A stretch of 64,000 bases of DNA, taken from assembly GCF_018860635.1 (NCBI RefSeq), contig NZ_JAHKPT010000035.1:1-64000 (forward strand). The letters run 5' to 3'. Under the pieces are notes generated by a model. It saw nothing but the letters and a program-made list of their open reading frames with translations. It searched no databases and was not told where the DNA came from. This document shows positions 1 to 8,972 of the stretch, one piece after another (within the stretch, counting starts at the first letter, position 1; the number at the start of each line of letters is the position of its first letter). The stretch comes from Aliiglaciecola lipolytica (lineage in GTDB: Bacteria; Pseudomonadota; Gammaproteobacteria; Enterobacterales; Alteromonadaceae). Position numbers and translations under genes: made by a program.

Positions 1-42
1 TATGAACCTTATACCTATAGTTTAGTTGATAGCGTCAAAGTG

Positions 43-97
43 CTAGTCTAGTTTGTGGCTGTCTAAATTTTAGCTCTAGTCTAGTTTGTGGCTGTCT
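43..97. repeat. Two direct copies of a 22-nt repeat
   Basis: Two identical 22-nt copies lie at 43-64 and 76-97, 33 nt apart. Their 20-nt core TAGTCTAGTTTGTGGCTGTC occurs a third time, inverted, at 16345-16364, about 50 nt before a decayed REP-associated transposase gene. Repeats of this size near such a transposase suggest a REP-like element. That reading is inference, because no genome-wide copy number is available. Confidence 0.6.
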
Positions 98-243
98 TAA
101 AAAGAGGAATAAGCTTTGTCGCGAGTCGGTACTAGCATTATCAAGTATATACAGATTTATTCAAATGTAATGCCTAAACCGTTAGATGACATGTCTAAAA
201 TGGAGAAGTAGTAAGCTTATGTTTTTTGCGTAATTGCAGTTGT

Positions 244-274
244 AAAAGGTCGCTTATTGCGACCTTTTGTTTTT
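244..274. terminator. Bidirectional intrinsic terminator
   Basis: A perfect 10-bp stem, AAAAGGTCGC (244-253) with GCGACCTTTT (259-268), encloses a 5-nt loop. It is followed on the plus strand by GTTTTT. Read on the minus strand it also ends in four Ts and lies about 60 nt beyond the stop of the GH32 gene. It can therefore serve the GH32 transcript and any plus-strand gene left of the window. Confidence 0.75.
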
Positions 275-326
275 GAGTGTTCTACCCGCGGCCAACCTCT
301 TCAATCCCTTGAGGATGCAAATTAAA

Positions 327-1793
327 TCAAACTGCATTTATAGCAAAAGTGCTTAACCTAACTTTTTCAATTTTATTTTCTTCACTATCGTGGGCAATAC
401 AAAGTTCGCTAAACGGCGCTGTAGGGAAGGTCATCATAGTAATACATTGCCGAGCACCATTGAAAAACAGTTCGAACGAACAAGTGTCTGCGTAAATTTC
501 AATTTCAACAAGTTGGTGCTGCAGAACATCAATAGGCATTTCAACGATTGAATCAAATCCTTTTTCAGCAAAGCCACTGTGAGTTCTATCCGCCAAAATT
601 CGTTTGTTTGCAAAATCAAGTGTCAAAACAAAGGTTTCTTTATTCGCACTTTGCCATTGCAGAACGGTTTTACGGCTCTGTGAGCTAAGAGTAAAGGATA
701 GCTTGTATGCTTCGGGTATGTTTAACGGCTGTTGCCTAAGCACTTCGATTGTACTTAATGAATTTTCAGCATTGAATTCAATCGCGGGCGGGGTCGCGAG
801 TTGGTAACCGGATTGGTTTTTCACTAAGCTGATTTTTCGTGGCAAGGTCATCGCGCCTCGCCACGTATTATCGGGCGTGTCTCGCGCATAATCCCAGTTA
901 CTCATCCAAGCGATGTAAGTCCGACTTTTCAATATCTCTGGGGTATTGTCCCAAGTAATACCGGCATAACAGTCAGTGCCATAGTCTAACCAATGGGTTG
1001 GGCTATTTGTAGGTAGAGAGTCTTGAGGGGTAAATTCAACACCATCGAAGTCGCCAATGAAATATTGTGTGGCTGAGCCACCATTGGGGCCACCAGGATT
1101 AATGCTAATTAATAAAACCCAACGCTCGATTCCAGTTTCGCTACAAATTAATGGAAACAGATCCGGGCATTCCCATACGCCACCATGAGCTCCGTGGTTA
1201 TGTCCAAATTCGGAGAGTTTGTGCCAACTTTTAAGATCGTTGGACTGATAAAAATAGACACATTGACCCGCAACCACGGCTTTTACCCAGTATTTTTTTT
1301 CTGCGTACCAGACAACTTTTGGATCTCTAAAATCTTTTAAGCCAGGGTTTGGAATAACCGGATTATGCGCATACTTAGTGAAACTTTTTCCGCCATCAAC
1401 TGAATATGCAATGCTTTGAACTTGCACTTCATTTTCTGAATGATGTGTAAATGTCGCGATTACCGCAGGATAATTCGAGCTGGCAAAACCTGCGGTATTA
1501 TTTATATCCACTACAGCGCCACCAGAAAAAATATAACCTAAGCCTTCTGGCTCGGCATGAAGCGCAATGGGTTGATGTTGCCAATGAATCAAATCCTCTG
1601 AAGTCGCGTAGCCCCAGTGCATATTCCCCCAAACCACGTCATCAGGATTGAGTTGGAAAAATAAATGGTATTTACCGTCCAAATAAAATAATCCGTTAGG
1701 ATCGTTGATCCAAAAACCCTGTTTAAAAAAGTGATAATGAGGCCTCCAAGTACGATTCGTACTTGGACGGTTTTGGTTATCTAACTGCTGCAT
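327..1793 (-). CDS. GH32 beta-fructosidase (intracellular sucrose/sucrose-6-phosphate hydrolase type)
   Basis: Glycoside hydrolase family 32 enzyme that should split sucrose or short fructans into fructose and glucose in the cytoplasm. The three GH32 hallmarks are present: the WINDPNG block near the N-terminus carrying the nucleophile Asp (about residue 31), FRDPK in the middle, and WECPDLF carrying the acid/base Glu. A beta-sandwich-like C-terminal part follows. There is no signal peptide, so the substrate must be imported. A GTG at 1799 is in frame, but the ATG at 1793 has AGAGG five bases upstream and starts 488 residues. It is divergent from the lacI-type gene and next to a CscB-type permease, which points to sucrose. 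Confidence 0.93.
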   Translation of the reverse strand: MQQLDNQNRPSTNRTWRPHYHFFKQGFWINDPNGLFYLDGKYHLFFQLNPDDVVWGNMHWGYATSEDLIHWQHQPIALHAEPEGLGYIFSGGAVVDINNTAGFASSNYPAVIATFTHHSENEVQVQSIAYSVDGGKSFTKYAHNPVIPNPGLKDFRDPKVVWYAEKKYWVKAVVAGQCVYFYQSNDLKSWHKLSEFGHNHGAHGGVWECPDLFPLICSETGIERWVLLISINPGGPNGGSATQYFIGDFDGVEFTPQDSLPTNSPTHWLDYGTDCYAGITWDNTPEILKSRTYIAWMSNWDYARDTPDNTWRGAMTLPRKISLVKNQSGYQLATPPAIEFNAENSLSTIEVLRQQPLNIPEAYKLSFTLSSQSRKTVLQWQSANKETFVLTLDFANKRILADRTHSGFAEKGFDSIVEMPIDVLQHQLVEIEIYADTCSFELFFNGARQCITMMTFPTAPFSELCIAHDSEENKIEKVRLSTFAINAV

Positions 1794-1833
1794 ATGCACC
1801 TCTAGAAAAATTAATAAAAAAAGACTTGATAAA

Positions 1834-1851
1834 ATGTCTATCGATGGTCAT
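1834..1851. promoter_or_regulatory. Candidate LacI-family operator and divergent promoter
   Basis: ATGTCTATCGATGGTCAT is an imperfect palindrome (14 of 18 positions symmetric) with the central CG typical of LacI-family operators. It lies between the divergent GH32 and regulator genes. A TATAAT at 1852-1857 directly abuts it and may be the -10 of the regulator gene. On the other strand TAGACA inside the site could be a -35 for the GH32 gene. Binding here would repress both directions. The site differs from the AACTTAA-type palindromes elsewhere in the locus. Confidence 0.45.
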
Positions 1852-1940
1852 TATAATGGCGAGTTTTAAATAAATGTCAACTTAATGTTGGAATAGTGTC
1901 AAATTGGCCTTTTAGTAATCGGCTACTCAACAAGGTTTTT

Positions 1941-2957
1941 ATGTCTTCAATTAAAGATGTTGCAGCAAAAGCAAATGTGTCAATTAAAACCGTTTCTCGG
2001 GTATTAAGCGGTTTTGCAGGCGTGAGCTCAAAAACCAAAGAAAAAGTTGAATCTGCAATGCAAGAGCTGGAGTTCTACCCCTCTGCAGCAGCCCAATCTT
2101 TACGAGGCCGTGACAAAGGAATAGTGTGTTTAATTACTGAAAAACTCACCACTACTCCAGACTCTTTTGACATTATTGCGGGTATCCAAAGCGAATGTGA
2201 AAAGCAAGGGAAGTTGCTGATGATTGGTGAATCCGGCGGTAGCGACGAAAGTTTTTCCCGCTTGGTGGATGATTTTAGAAGGCAAAGGGCAGAAGCAATT
2301 ATATTTGCAACGATTTATCGTCGCCAAGTTAAAATAAAACAGTCTTTCAAAAAATGCCCTCTTATACTTGTGAACTGCTTTGAAGCCAACTTGAGTCACC
2401 CTACCATTTTACCCAACGACTACTTAGGTGCTTATCAAATCACCGATGAACTTATCGCAAAAAAACACAGAAAAATAGCTTACTTAACCCTTTTTGAAGA
2501 TATGCCTGCAACACAATTACGGCTTGATGGTTACCGTAAAGCTCATGAAGCTGCAAATCTAGACGTTGATCGTGGTTTGATACAGGTAGGCGTATGTCGT
2601 GATAGCGAAGACGAGTTTTGTAATCTTCCTGAAGTGTTGCAAACGCTTTTATCCCGCCAAGAGCCGCCCACCGCTATTTGTTGTGGTAACGATAAAATGG
2701 CAATGCGTGTCTATATGCTGATCAGAAAGCTCGGTTTTCAAATTCCAGAAAGCATTTCAATTGTTGGTTACGACAACTACAAATTAATTGCCGAAAACTT
2801 GTTGCCCAAACTCACTACAGTGAGCTTGCCTTATTTCAGTATGGGGCAAAGAGCAGCTCAATTAGCCATTAATAAACAGCAGGTTACAACCCCTGAAATA
2901 ATAGAAATAAGCGGAGAATTAGTTCTTAGAGATTCTCATGGCTACGCAACTTCATAA
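1941..2957 (+). CDS. LacI/GalR-family transcriptional regulator of sugar utilisation
   Basis: Sugar-responsive repressor, 338 residues. The N-terminal helix-turn-helix (SSIKDVAAKANVSIKTVSRVL) and hinge region are typical of LacI, followed by a periplasmic-binding-protein-like effector domain to the C-terminus. An earlier in-frame GTG (1896) would add 15 residues before the canonical start of the family. The ATG at 1941, with AAGG upstream, is preferred because the HTH then begins at residue 4. Its position between a GH32 hydrolase and a sucrose-type permease suggests a CscR/ScrR-like role. Induction by sucrose or fructose is inference. Confidence 0.92.
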   Translation: MSSIKDVAAKANVSIKTVSRVLSGFAGVSSKTKEKVESAMQELEFYPSAAAQSLRGRDKGIVCLITEKLTTTPDSFDIIAGIQSECEKQGKLLMIGESGGSDESFSRLVDDFRRQRAEAIIFATIYRRQVKIKQSFKKCPLILVNCFEANLSHPTILPNDYLGAYQITDELIAKKHRKIAYLTLFEDMPATQLRLDGYRKAHEAANLDVDRGLIQVGVCRDSEDEFCNLPEVLQTLLSRQEPPTAICCGNDKMAMRVYMLIRKLGFQIPESISIVGYDNYKLIAENLLPKLTTVSLPYFSMGQRAAQLAINKQQVTTPEIIEISGELVLRDSHGYATS

Positions 2958-2969
2958 TATAGGCCACAG

Positions 2970-4202
2970 ATGTCTGATCACATAGCAAGACGTAATTACT
3001 GGTTGTTAAGCGGATGTATTTTAAGTTTCTTTTTAACTTGGTCATTTTGCTTTTCAATTTATCCGATTTGGTTAAACCAAGCCATTGGATTAAACGGTGC
3101 AGAAACAGGAATTGTATTTAGTATAAATGCGATTACTGCACTTTTTATTATGCCTTGTTATGGATTCATTCAAGACAAATTAGGCCTGCGTAAACAATTG
3201 CTTTGGTTTGTTGGGGCCATGCTTTTGCTTAGCGGACCATTCTTTATTTATATTTATACCCCGATGTTAATGGCATCTCTTTATGTTGGCGCAATTGTCG
3301 GCGGTTTCTTTTGCTCGGTGGCATTCTTTGCGGGGGTTGGTGCCGTCGAAACCTACATAGAACGGGTTGCAAGAACCACAGGTTTTGAGTTTGGGAAGGC
3401 TCGAATGTGGGGCTCTGTAGGTTGGGCAATGGCTACGTTTTTCACCGGTCAAATATTTAATATTTCGGTAACGTTAAATTTTGTGCTGGCTAGTTTGTGT
3501 GCGGTTATATTTTTAACTTGTCTGTTTTTTGTCACTGTTAGTGAAGACAACTCGAAGCAGATGAACGATGGCGAGCAGGCAAGTGCATTAAAACTTATTG
3601 ATGCTATTTGCTTATTTAGGGATAAAAAGTTTTGGGCGTTTACCTCATTTGTGATTGGTGTGTCGTGTATTTATGGCGTCTACGATCAGCAGTTTGCGGT
3701 GTATTTCGCAGCGCAATTTCCAACGAAAGCTGAAGGTAATGCAATGTTCGGCTATTTAAATTCGTTGCAAGTGTTCCTCGAAGCAGGTGGTATGTTTTTA
3801 GCTCCTTTTTTAGTGAATAAGATTGGCGCTAAAAATGGCTTAGTGCTTAGTGGCGTAGTAATGGCCATACGTATTATTGGCTCAGGGTATGCCGATGATC
3901 CCTATTCTATTTCTGCTATGAAGCTACTTCATGCCGTGGAACTGCCAATCATGCTTATTGCTATTTTTAAGTATATTTCCGCGACTTTTGACGCACGATT
4001 GTCTGCGACTATTTATATTGTTGGTTTTCAATTTATGTCGCAATTTGCAGCGAGTGGGTTATCAATAGTAACTGGGATTTTGTACGATGAAATTGGCTTT
4101 GCCGCTGCCTACAAACTAATTGGAATGGTTGTGGCCTTTTTTGTCATTGTTTCTATGTTTGTGCTGACGTCTGATAAAAAGCCCATTCAATCCACAGCGT
4201 AA
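2970..4202 (+). CDS. cscB: CscB/LacY-type sucrose:H+ symporter (MFS)
   Basis: Inner-membrane proton symporter of the oligosaccharide:H+ symporter family, 410 residues with 12 hydrophobic segments. It aligns by eye along its whole length with E. coli CscB and LacY. The sugar-binding pair of LacY (Glu126, Arg144) is present as Glu127 in VETYIERV and Arg145 in FGKARMWG. The LacY proton-path residues are matched in KLLHAVELP (His and Glu) and MAIRIIG (Arg). The gene starts 12 bases after the lacI stop, so the two are probably co-transcribed. It would bring sucrose to the cytoplasmic GH32 enzyme. Confidence 0.93.
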   Translation: MSDHIARRNYWLLSGCILSFFLTWSFCFSIYPIWLNQAIGLNGAETGIVFSINAITALFIMPCYGFIQDKLGLRKQLLWFVGAMLLLSGPFFIYIYTPMLMASLYVGAIVGGFFCSVAFFAGVGAVETYIERVARTTGFEFGKARMWGSVGWAMATFFTGQIFNISVTLNFVLASLCAVIFLTCLFFVTVSEDNSKQMNDGEQASALKLIDAICLFRDKKFWAFTSFVIGVSCIYGVYDQQFAVYFAAQFPTKAEGNAMFGYLNSLQVFLEAGGMFLAPFLVNKIGAKNGLVLSGVVMAIRIIGSGYADDPYSISAMKLLHAVELPIMLIAIFKYISATFDARLSATIYIVGFQFMSQFAASGLSIVTGILYDEIGFAAAYKLIGMVVAFFVIVSMFVLTSDKKPIQSTA

Positions 4203-4300
4203 AGAGCAGGCAATTACCTTCCACTAATAACTATGTAAATAGGTATACCAAGTATTTCCCTTTCCAGCTGAACCCTATTCGAAAATATTGTTGATTTATC

Positions 4301-4320
4301 TAACTTAATCGTTTAAGTTA
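4301..4320. promoter_or_regulatory. CG-centred palindromic operator upstream of the GPH symporter
   Basis: TAACTTAATCGTTTAAGTTA is symmetric at 18 of 20 positions with a central CG, the architecture of LacI-family operators. It lies about 80 nt before the chosen start of the GPH transporter gene. The same half-site, CTTAA, recurs with CG spacing at 11994, 14303 and 14411. It is probably the binding site of the local sugar repressor or of a second LacI-type protein encoded elsewhere. Confidence 0.65.
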
Positions 4321-4402
4321 AATAAATGTAAAGCAACCGTTAATGCGCATCGTTATTCAGTTTGTCTTAATGTCATTAACTAGAAACCGGTTTGGAGAAT
4401 TC

Positions 4403-5791
4403 ATGTCTACTGATTCAAGCAGAGCGCCATTGAGCTTTAAAGAAAAAATAGGGTATGGCGTCGGTGATATGGCTTCAAACTTTTATTTGGGTTTCTTCGG
4501 TTTATATTTACTTTACTACTACACAGATGTTTACGGTCTTGCCCCTGCTGCCGTTGGCTTGATGTTATTGATTTCGAAAATTACCGATGCTGTTAGCGAT
4601 CCTGTCATGGGACTTATCGCCGATAGAACAGAGTCTCGCTGGGGGAAATATCGACCATACCTCTTGTGGGGAGCTATTCCTTATGGGTTGTTGGGTTTTG
4701 CGATATTTTTCGGTCCAAACTTTTCCGATACTGGTAAGTTGATTTATGCGTACGTGACTTACATTGGGGTGATGATCGCGTTTACTGCGATGAATGTACC
4801 TTATTCGGCTCTACTTGCCGTGATTTCGCCCGTCGCAGAAGAGCGAACCAAGGCTACCATGTACCGCTTTATTTGTGCTGGTCTTGGCGGTTTATTAATC
4901 GCAGCTTTTGCCACACCGTTAGTCAGTTTATTAGGTGGTGGTGATGACGTACTTGGGTTTCGTTTAACCATTAGTGTTTTTGCTGTGTTATCTATTGCGC
5001 TTTTTTGGTTCACCTTTGCGGTAACAAAAGAAAGAATAAAATTACCTAAACACGACTCATCTGCTAGAAAAGATATGAAAGTGTTGATTAAAAATACATC
5101 TTGGGTGGTTTTAGCTATCTCTTGTGTTTTGCTTGTTGTGGCATTAGTGGCTCGTTTCTCATCTATTATTTTCTACGTAAAATACTACATGGGGGATGAT
5201 GGAGAAGCCATTTTCCTTATCTTTGACCGCGTGGCATTGTTTTCATCAATTGGTCTTTTTGGACAAATTGTCGGTTCTTTATGGACACCCATGTTAACTC
5301 GATTATTCAACAAACATACTATTGTGTTAGTGATGTGTTTATTGCACACAGTTTTCCTAGTGATGAGTTATTTCATTCCACCTGATATGTTCTGGACTGC
5401 TGTGTTCCTGCACTTTTTAGGGATAACTTCGTTTGGTGTGGTGATTACTTTGTTGTTTGCTATGTTTACTGATTGCGCTGAATTTGGAGAATGGCAAACC
5501 GGTAAAAGAACGTCAGGTTTAACTGTGTCAGCATCTATGTTTGCCTTAAAATTTGGCTCGGCTGTTGGTGGCGCTCTGCCGGGATTTATTCTTGCTTATG
5601 TCGGTTTTGTCGCCAATCAAACTGTGTCTGCTTTTGCATTGGAAGGAATTAGGGTAATGGCAACATTACTGCCAGCGGTGTTGTTTGCGCTAGGAGGGTT
5701 ATTGATGTTGTTCTACAAGATAGATAGACCGCTTTTAACTCGTATAGAGAAAGAACTTACTGAACGCCGAAGTTTAAATCATTCTGAGTAA
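4403..5791 (+). CDS. GPH-family (MelB-like) glycoside:cation symporter
   Basis: Second inner-membrane sugar transporter of the locus, 462 residues with about 12 membrane segments. It belongs to the glycoside-pentoside-hexuronide family. The signature segment with DAVSDPVMG and then RWGKYRPYLLW follows the second helix, as in MelB and related sugar symporters. An in-frame ATG at 4343 would add 20 residues. The ATG at 4403 is chosen because GGAG lies six bases upstream and the GPH N-terminus (SFKEKIGYGVGDMA) follows. With CscB already present it may take up a different saccharide, for example a product handled by the GH13 enzyme; this is inference. Confidence 0.9.
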   Translation: MSTDSSRAPLSFKEKIGYGVGDMASNFYLGFFGLYLLYYYTDVYGLAPAAVGLMLLISKITDAVSDPVMGLIADRTESRWGKYRPYLLWGAIPYGLLGFAIFFGPNFSDTGKLIYAYVTYIGVMIAFTAMNVPYSALLAVISPVAEERTKATMYRFICAGLGGLLIAAFATPLVSLLGGGDDVLGFRLTISVFAVLSIALFWFTFAVTKERIKLPKHDSSARKDMKVLIKNTSWVVLAISCVLLVVALVARFSSIIFYVKYYMGDDGEAIFLIFDRVALFSSIGLFGQIVGSLWTPMLTRLFNKHTIVLVMCLLHTVFLVMSYFIPPDMFWTAVFLHFLGITSFGVVITLLFAMFTDCAEFGEWQTGKRTSGLTVSASMFALKFGSAVGGALPGFILAYVGFVANQTVSAFALEGIRVMATLLPAVLFALGGLLMLFYKIDRPLLTRIEKELTERRSLNHSE

Positions 5792-5799
5792 ACGGATAC

Positions 5800-5835
5800 A
5801 AAGCCCCTAAATTGATTAGCATTCAGGGGCTTTTA
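5800..5835. terminator. Intrinsic terminator between convergent genes
   Basis: AAGCCCCT and AGGGGCTT form a stem around a loop of about 15 nt, followed by TTTT on the plus strand and mirrored on the minus strand. It lies between the end of the GPH transporter gene and the end of the second halogenase gene, and can stop both transcripts. Confidence 0.75.
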
Positions 5836-5861
5836 AACGCTCGGTTATTATTTATATATCA

Positions 5862-7352
5862 TTACATCTGAGGTTTAAAGTTTAGGATACAGCCTGCAAA
5901 TAATTGTTGTATTTGATTGTCTTTAAAGTAATCAATCACAGGGGCTGTAGCTTTATTTGTTGCGCGTTGATTAAGCTGTGGAAACACGCCGTATCCGGCC
6001 AATAAACAATGCCAAGAGATCGCACCAAAATGTTGATTTATGCCTTGGCGAGCTAGTTCTTTGCTCAAATCATTTTTCTTATACCAAGTATCGAGTATCT
6101 GTAATAGCGACTCAGATAATGCCATATTGTTGCGATTCGCTTTCCAATATTCGCTGTCTTGGCGGGTATTGAGTTTGTAATGGGCAACAATATAATCTCT
6201 TATTCGTTCAAAACGTTCGTTCATTTCATTATTGTAGTCATTTTGAAACTGGTTAGAAAAATGGCCTTTTTCAAAACAATCAATAAACATCTCAGTTGAT
6301 ATTTGTGTTAAATGCAACGCAGTAGCTTCTAGCGGTTCAATAAATCCTTGAGCCAGTCCGATGGCGATACAGTTTTTACTCCAGTGTTTAGTTACCTGAC
6401 CTACACGCATTTTTAAATGCCGGCATTCAATGTCGGTGTCTAATAAACCGAGGTGTTGTCGTAGCTCTGTTTCGGCATCATTCTTTGTTATATGTTGGGC
6501 GCTATAAACATAGCCATTACCCGTCCTATTGCGCAAGGGGATACGCCAAGCCCAGCCGTTGGAAAGAGCTGTGGATACGGTTTCAACAGGCACTTGCGCA
6601 AGTGGTTTAGTGCCTATTACTAGCGCAGAGTCATTAAATAAGTTGTTGCTAAAGTCCTTGAACTTGACCCCTAGAGCACCTTGCAGCAGTAAAGAGCTAA
6701 AACCACTACAGTCCACAAAAAAATCAGCTTCAATTACCTGACCTTTATCGGTGTGAAGTCGAGCAATGCTGCCATCGGGGTGGAGTTCTACGTTCTGTAC
6801 TTTTAATGCTTGGTGTCGGACTCCCAAATTCATTGCATGTTGTTGTAAAAATCGCCCCAAGCACGCCGAGTCAAAGTGATAACCGTATTCAATTTTAAAT
6901 GGAAAGTTTTCCGGCGTAACTGGGCTTAAATTATGTTTTGCCAACCAACCATTGAACAGAAACTTATCGGCCGATGTAGTCACATCCTGGCCCATTCGTC
7001 GACCAAAACAGTTGGCATAAAACGGACGCTCACTAAATGTATCTAGTTGCGAGATAAAGGGGTGGCTATAGGATTCAATATTCGATTCTGGACTCCAGTG
7101 CTCGAACCTGATATTGACTTTATAAGTCGCATGACATGCAGGCATCCACTGTGACTCAGGTATATCCATGATTTCAAAAAAACGTTTTAAGGTCGGAGTC
7201 GAACCTTCCCCCACACCAATAGTGGCAATATCAGGGGCCTCGATAACGCTGACTTCTATATTTTTTTGTTGCCACTGTTTAGCCATCAGGTTTGCCGCTA
7301 ACCAACCTGCAGTGCCGCCGCCAACAATCGTAATTTTTTTACTAGGCTGCAT
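5862..7352 (-). CDS. Tryptophan-halogenase-like FAD-dependent protein (second of a tandem pair)
   Basis: Flavin-dependent halogenase superfamily (PF04820), 496 residues. The dinucleotide-binding GGGTAGW is at residues 11-17. Lys78 in ATYKVNIRFEHW corresponds to the catalytic lysine (Lys79) of PrnA. GWAWRIP matches the WxWxIP motif of halogenases, and GFIEPLEATALH matches the segment with the catalytic glutamate. A separate flavin reductase would be needed and none is encoded here. The gene starts 2 nt after its 496-residue paralogue. The pair lies beside a TonB receptor gene, so its natural substrate is probably not free tryptophan; the role is unknown. Confidence 0.88.
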   Translation of the reverse strand: MQPSKKITIVGGGTAGWLAANLMAKQWQQKNIEVSVIEAPDIATIGVGEGSTPTLKRFFEIMDIPESQWMPACHATYKVNIRFEHWSPESNIESYSHPFISQLDTFSERPFYANCFGRRMGQDVTTSADKFLFNGWLAKHNLSPVTPENFPFKIEYGYHFDSACLGRFLQQHAMNLGVRHQALKVQNVELHPDGSIARLHTDKGQVIEADFFVDCSGFSSLLLQGALGVKFKDFSNNLFNDSALVIGTKPLAQVPVETVSTALSNGWAWRIPLRNRTGNGYVYSAQHITKNDAETELRQHLGLLDTDIECRHLKMRVGQVTKHWSKNCIAIGLAQGFIEPLEATALHLTQISTEMFIDCFEKGHFSNQFQNDYNNEMNERFERIRDYIVAHYKLNTRQDSEYWKANRNNMALSESLLQILDTWYKKNDLSKELARQGINQHFGAISWHCLLAGYGVFPQLNQRATNKATAPVIDYFKDNQIQQLFAGCILNFKPQM

Positions 7353-7354
7353 GT

Positions 7355-8845
7355 TTACTGACCTATGAACTGAGCAATAAATTGATCATGGGGAAGCAGG
7401 CTAGATAATGGCTTTTGCTTTTCTGCTAACACTTTTTGCATCACATCTAACAGTGCATGATCTCCATACTTTTTGGCAACTGGATGATAGTCTTGTGGGT
7501 GTATTCCTTGCCCTAACATCACTTGTAACCATGACGCATCTCTAAAAATATCGTTGTTGTCATTAAAAATGGCTGCTGATGAACGGAAAGCTGCAATCTT
7601 TTCTTGCAACCTTTCAGGTATCGCCATGTTACGCATGTCCTTCCAAAAATCAGAGTCATCTCGCTCATTCACATGATAATGAAGAATAATAAAGTCAGCG
7701 ATGGTTTCGAATTCCCGTTTTGACTCAGCGTTATACATATGTGTCATTGCCTCTGAAATTCCGTTATTTGGAAACATTTTTAGTAGACGCACTATGGCTG
7801 CTTGAATCAAATGGATACTCGTTGACTCCAGTGGTTCTAAAAAACCACTGGATAAGCCAATAGCAATCACGTTTTTATGCCATTGTTGTTCAGTGCGACC
7901 CGTTTCAAAACTGATTTTTCTTGGCTCATCCAAGGGCTTGCTATCTAGGTTGCTCATCAAGGTGTCATGGGCTTCGTCGTCCGACATGTACTTAGAACTG
8001 TAGACGATACCATTACCATTTCGATGGGTGAGGGGAATGCGCCATTGCCAGCCCTTCTTATGGGCAATACTGCGGGTGTACGGCAATGTTGTTGCAAATC
8101 GTTCGGTTGGGATCGCGATAGCAGTATCGGCAGGCAGTAAACTTTCCCAGCTTTGAAAGTTTACGCCCAAGGTTTTACCAATCAGAAGTTTTCGCATCCC
8201 CGTGCAATCTATAAATAAATCACCACTGATTTTATTGCCATCTTTGAGGTGCAACTGGGTAATAAAGCCGCTATTTTTATCTTGAACTATATGTTCAATT
8301 AGTCCTTCAGTGCGTTTTACCCCTAAATTTTCTGCTAATTTACGCAAAAACTTGCCGTACAAACCTGAATCGAAATGATAGGCATATTGCATTTCGTAAA
8401 CAGGATTTTGCGTATTAATTTTGTTAAATAAGCCCCGTTCACAACTTAAGTAATTAAGATCGTAATCCCACAATGATGCTGTTGCACCGGCTTGTTTAGC
8501 GTGCAACCAAAAATGCTGAAAACTACAAAATCCAATGTTTGCACCTGGGGCACCGAAAGTATGGTAATAGCTTTCACCGGGCACTCGCCAGTTTTCGAAT
8601 TTAATCGCAAGCTTAATTGATGCCTTGGTTTCGCGAAGAAACTGCTTTTCATCTACACCAAGGTATTGATTGAATAGTTGAATAGGAGGAATAGTTGCTT
8701 CACCAACGCCAACAATACCGATATCTTCTGATTCAACTAACTCAATCTCGACCTGTTCTTGCAATACTTTTTTAAGTAAGGCCGCCGTCATCCAACCCGC
8801 GGTGCCTCCGCCAGCTATAACTACTTTTCTGACCGGCTTTTGCAT
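7355..8845 (-). CDS. Tryptophan-halogenase-like FAD-dependent protein (first of a tandem pair)
   Basis: Paralogue of the following gene, also 496 residues, with GGGTAGW at 12-18. Lys78 in ASIKLAIKFENWR is the predicted catalytic lysine, and GWQWRIP and GFLEPLESTSIH are the halogenase signature blocks. AAGGAG lies seven bases before the ATG. The two copies have diverged considerably along their length, so this is an old duplication or two distinct subfamilies. The gene lies just past the terminator that ends the TonB receptor gene, and some read-through from the receptor promoter may supply its expression. Confidence 0.88.
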   Translation of the reverse strand: MQKPVRKVVIAGGGTAGWMTAALLKKVLQEQVEIELVESEDIGIVGVGEATIPPIQLFNQYLGVDEKQFLRETKASIKLAIKFENWRVPGESYYHTFGAPGANIGFCSFQHFWLHAKQAGATASLWDYDLNYLSCERGLFNKINTQNPVYEMQYAYHFDSGLYGKFLRKLAENLGVKRTEGLIEHIVQDKNSGFITQLHLKDGNKISGDLFIDCTGMRKLLIGKTLGVNFQSWESLLPADTAIAIPTERFATTLPYTRSIAHKKGWQWRIPLTHRNGNGIVYSSKYMSDDEAHDTLMSNLDSKPLDEPRKISFETGRTEQQWHKNVIAIGLSSGFLEPLESTSIHLIQAAIVRLLKMFPNNGISEAMTHMYNAESKREFETIADFIILHYHVNERDDSDFWKDMRNMAIPERLQEKIAAFRSSAAIFNDNNDIFRDASWLQVMLGQGIHPQDYHPVAKKYGDHALLDVMQKVLAEKQKPLSSLLPHDQFIAQFIGQ

Positions 8846-8904
8846 CTACATGCTCCTTAATTTTTATAATAAGCGACAGGTTACAATAATGTTTTCCAGT
8901 ATAA

Positions 8905-8945
8905 ACGTAAAAAAGCCTCAACAGTCTTTCAACTTTGAGGCTTTT
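8905..8945 (-). terminator. Intrinsic terminator after the TonB receptor gene
   Basis: A perfect 11-bp stem (AAAAGCCTCAA at 8911-8921 with TTGAGGCTTTT at 8935-8945) is followed on the minus strand by a run of six Ts. It starts 28 nt past the receptor stop codon and separates the receptor from the halogenase pair. Confidence 0.8.
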
Positions 8946-8972
8946 CATCAGTTAATATTAGCGTATAACTGT

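Larger units (their letters stand above)
1..326. other. Left-edge intergenic region
   Basis: No gene is supported in the first 326 bases. The stretch holds the 22-nt repeat pair (43-97) and a strong hairpin terminator (244-274). Between them I see only AT-rich DNA with no convincing open frame. A plus-strand gene lying left of the window could end at the same terminator. Confidence 0.5.
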
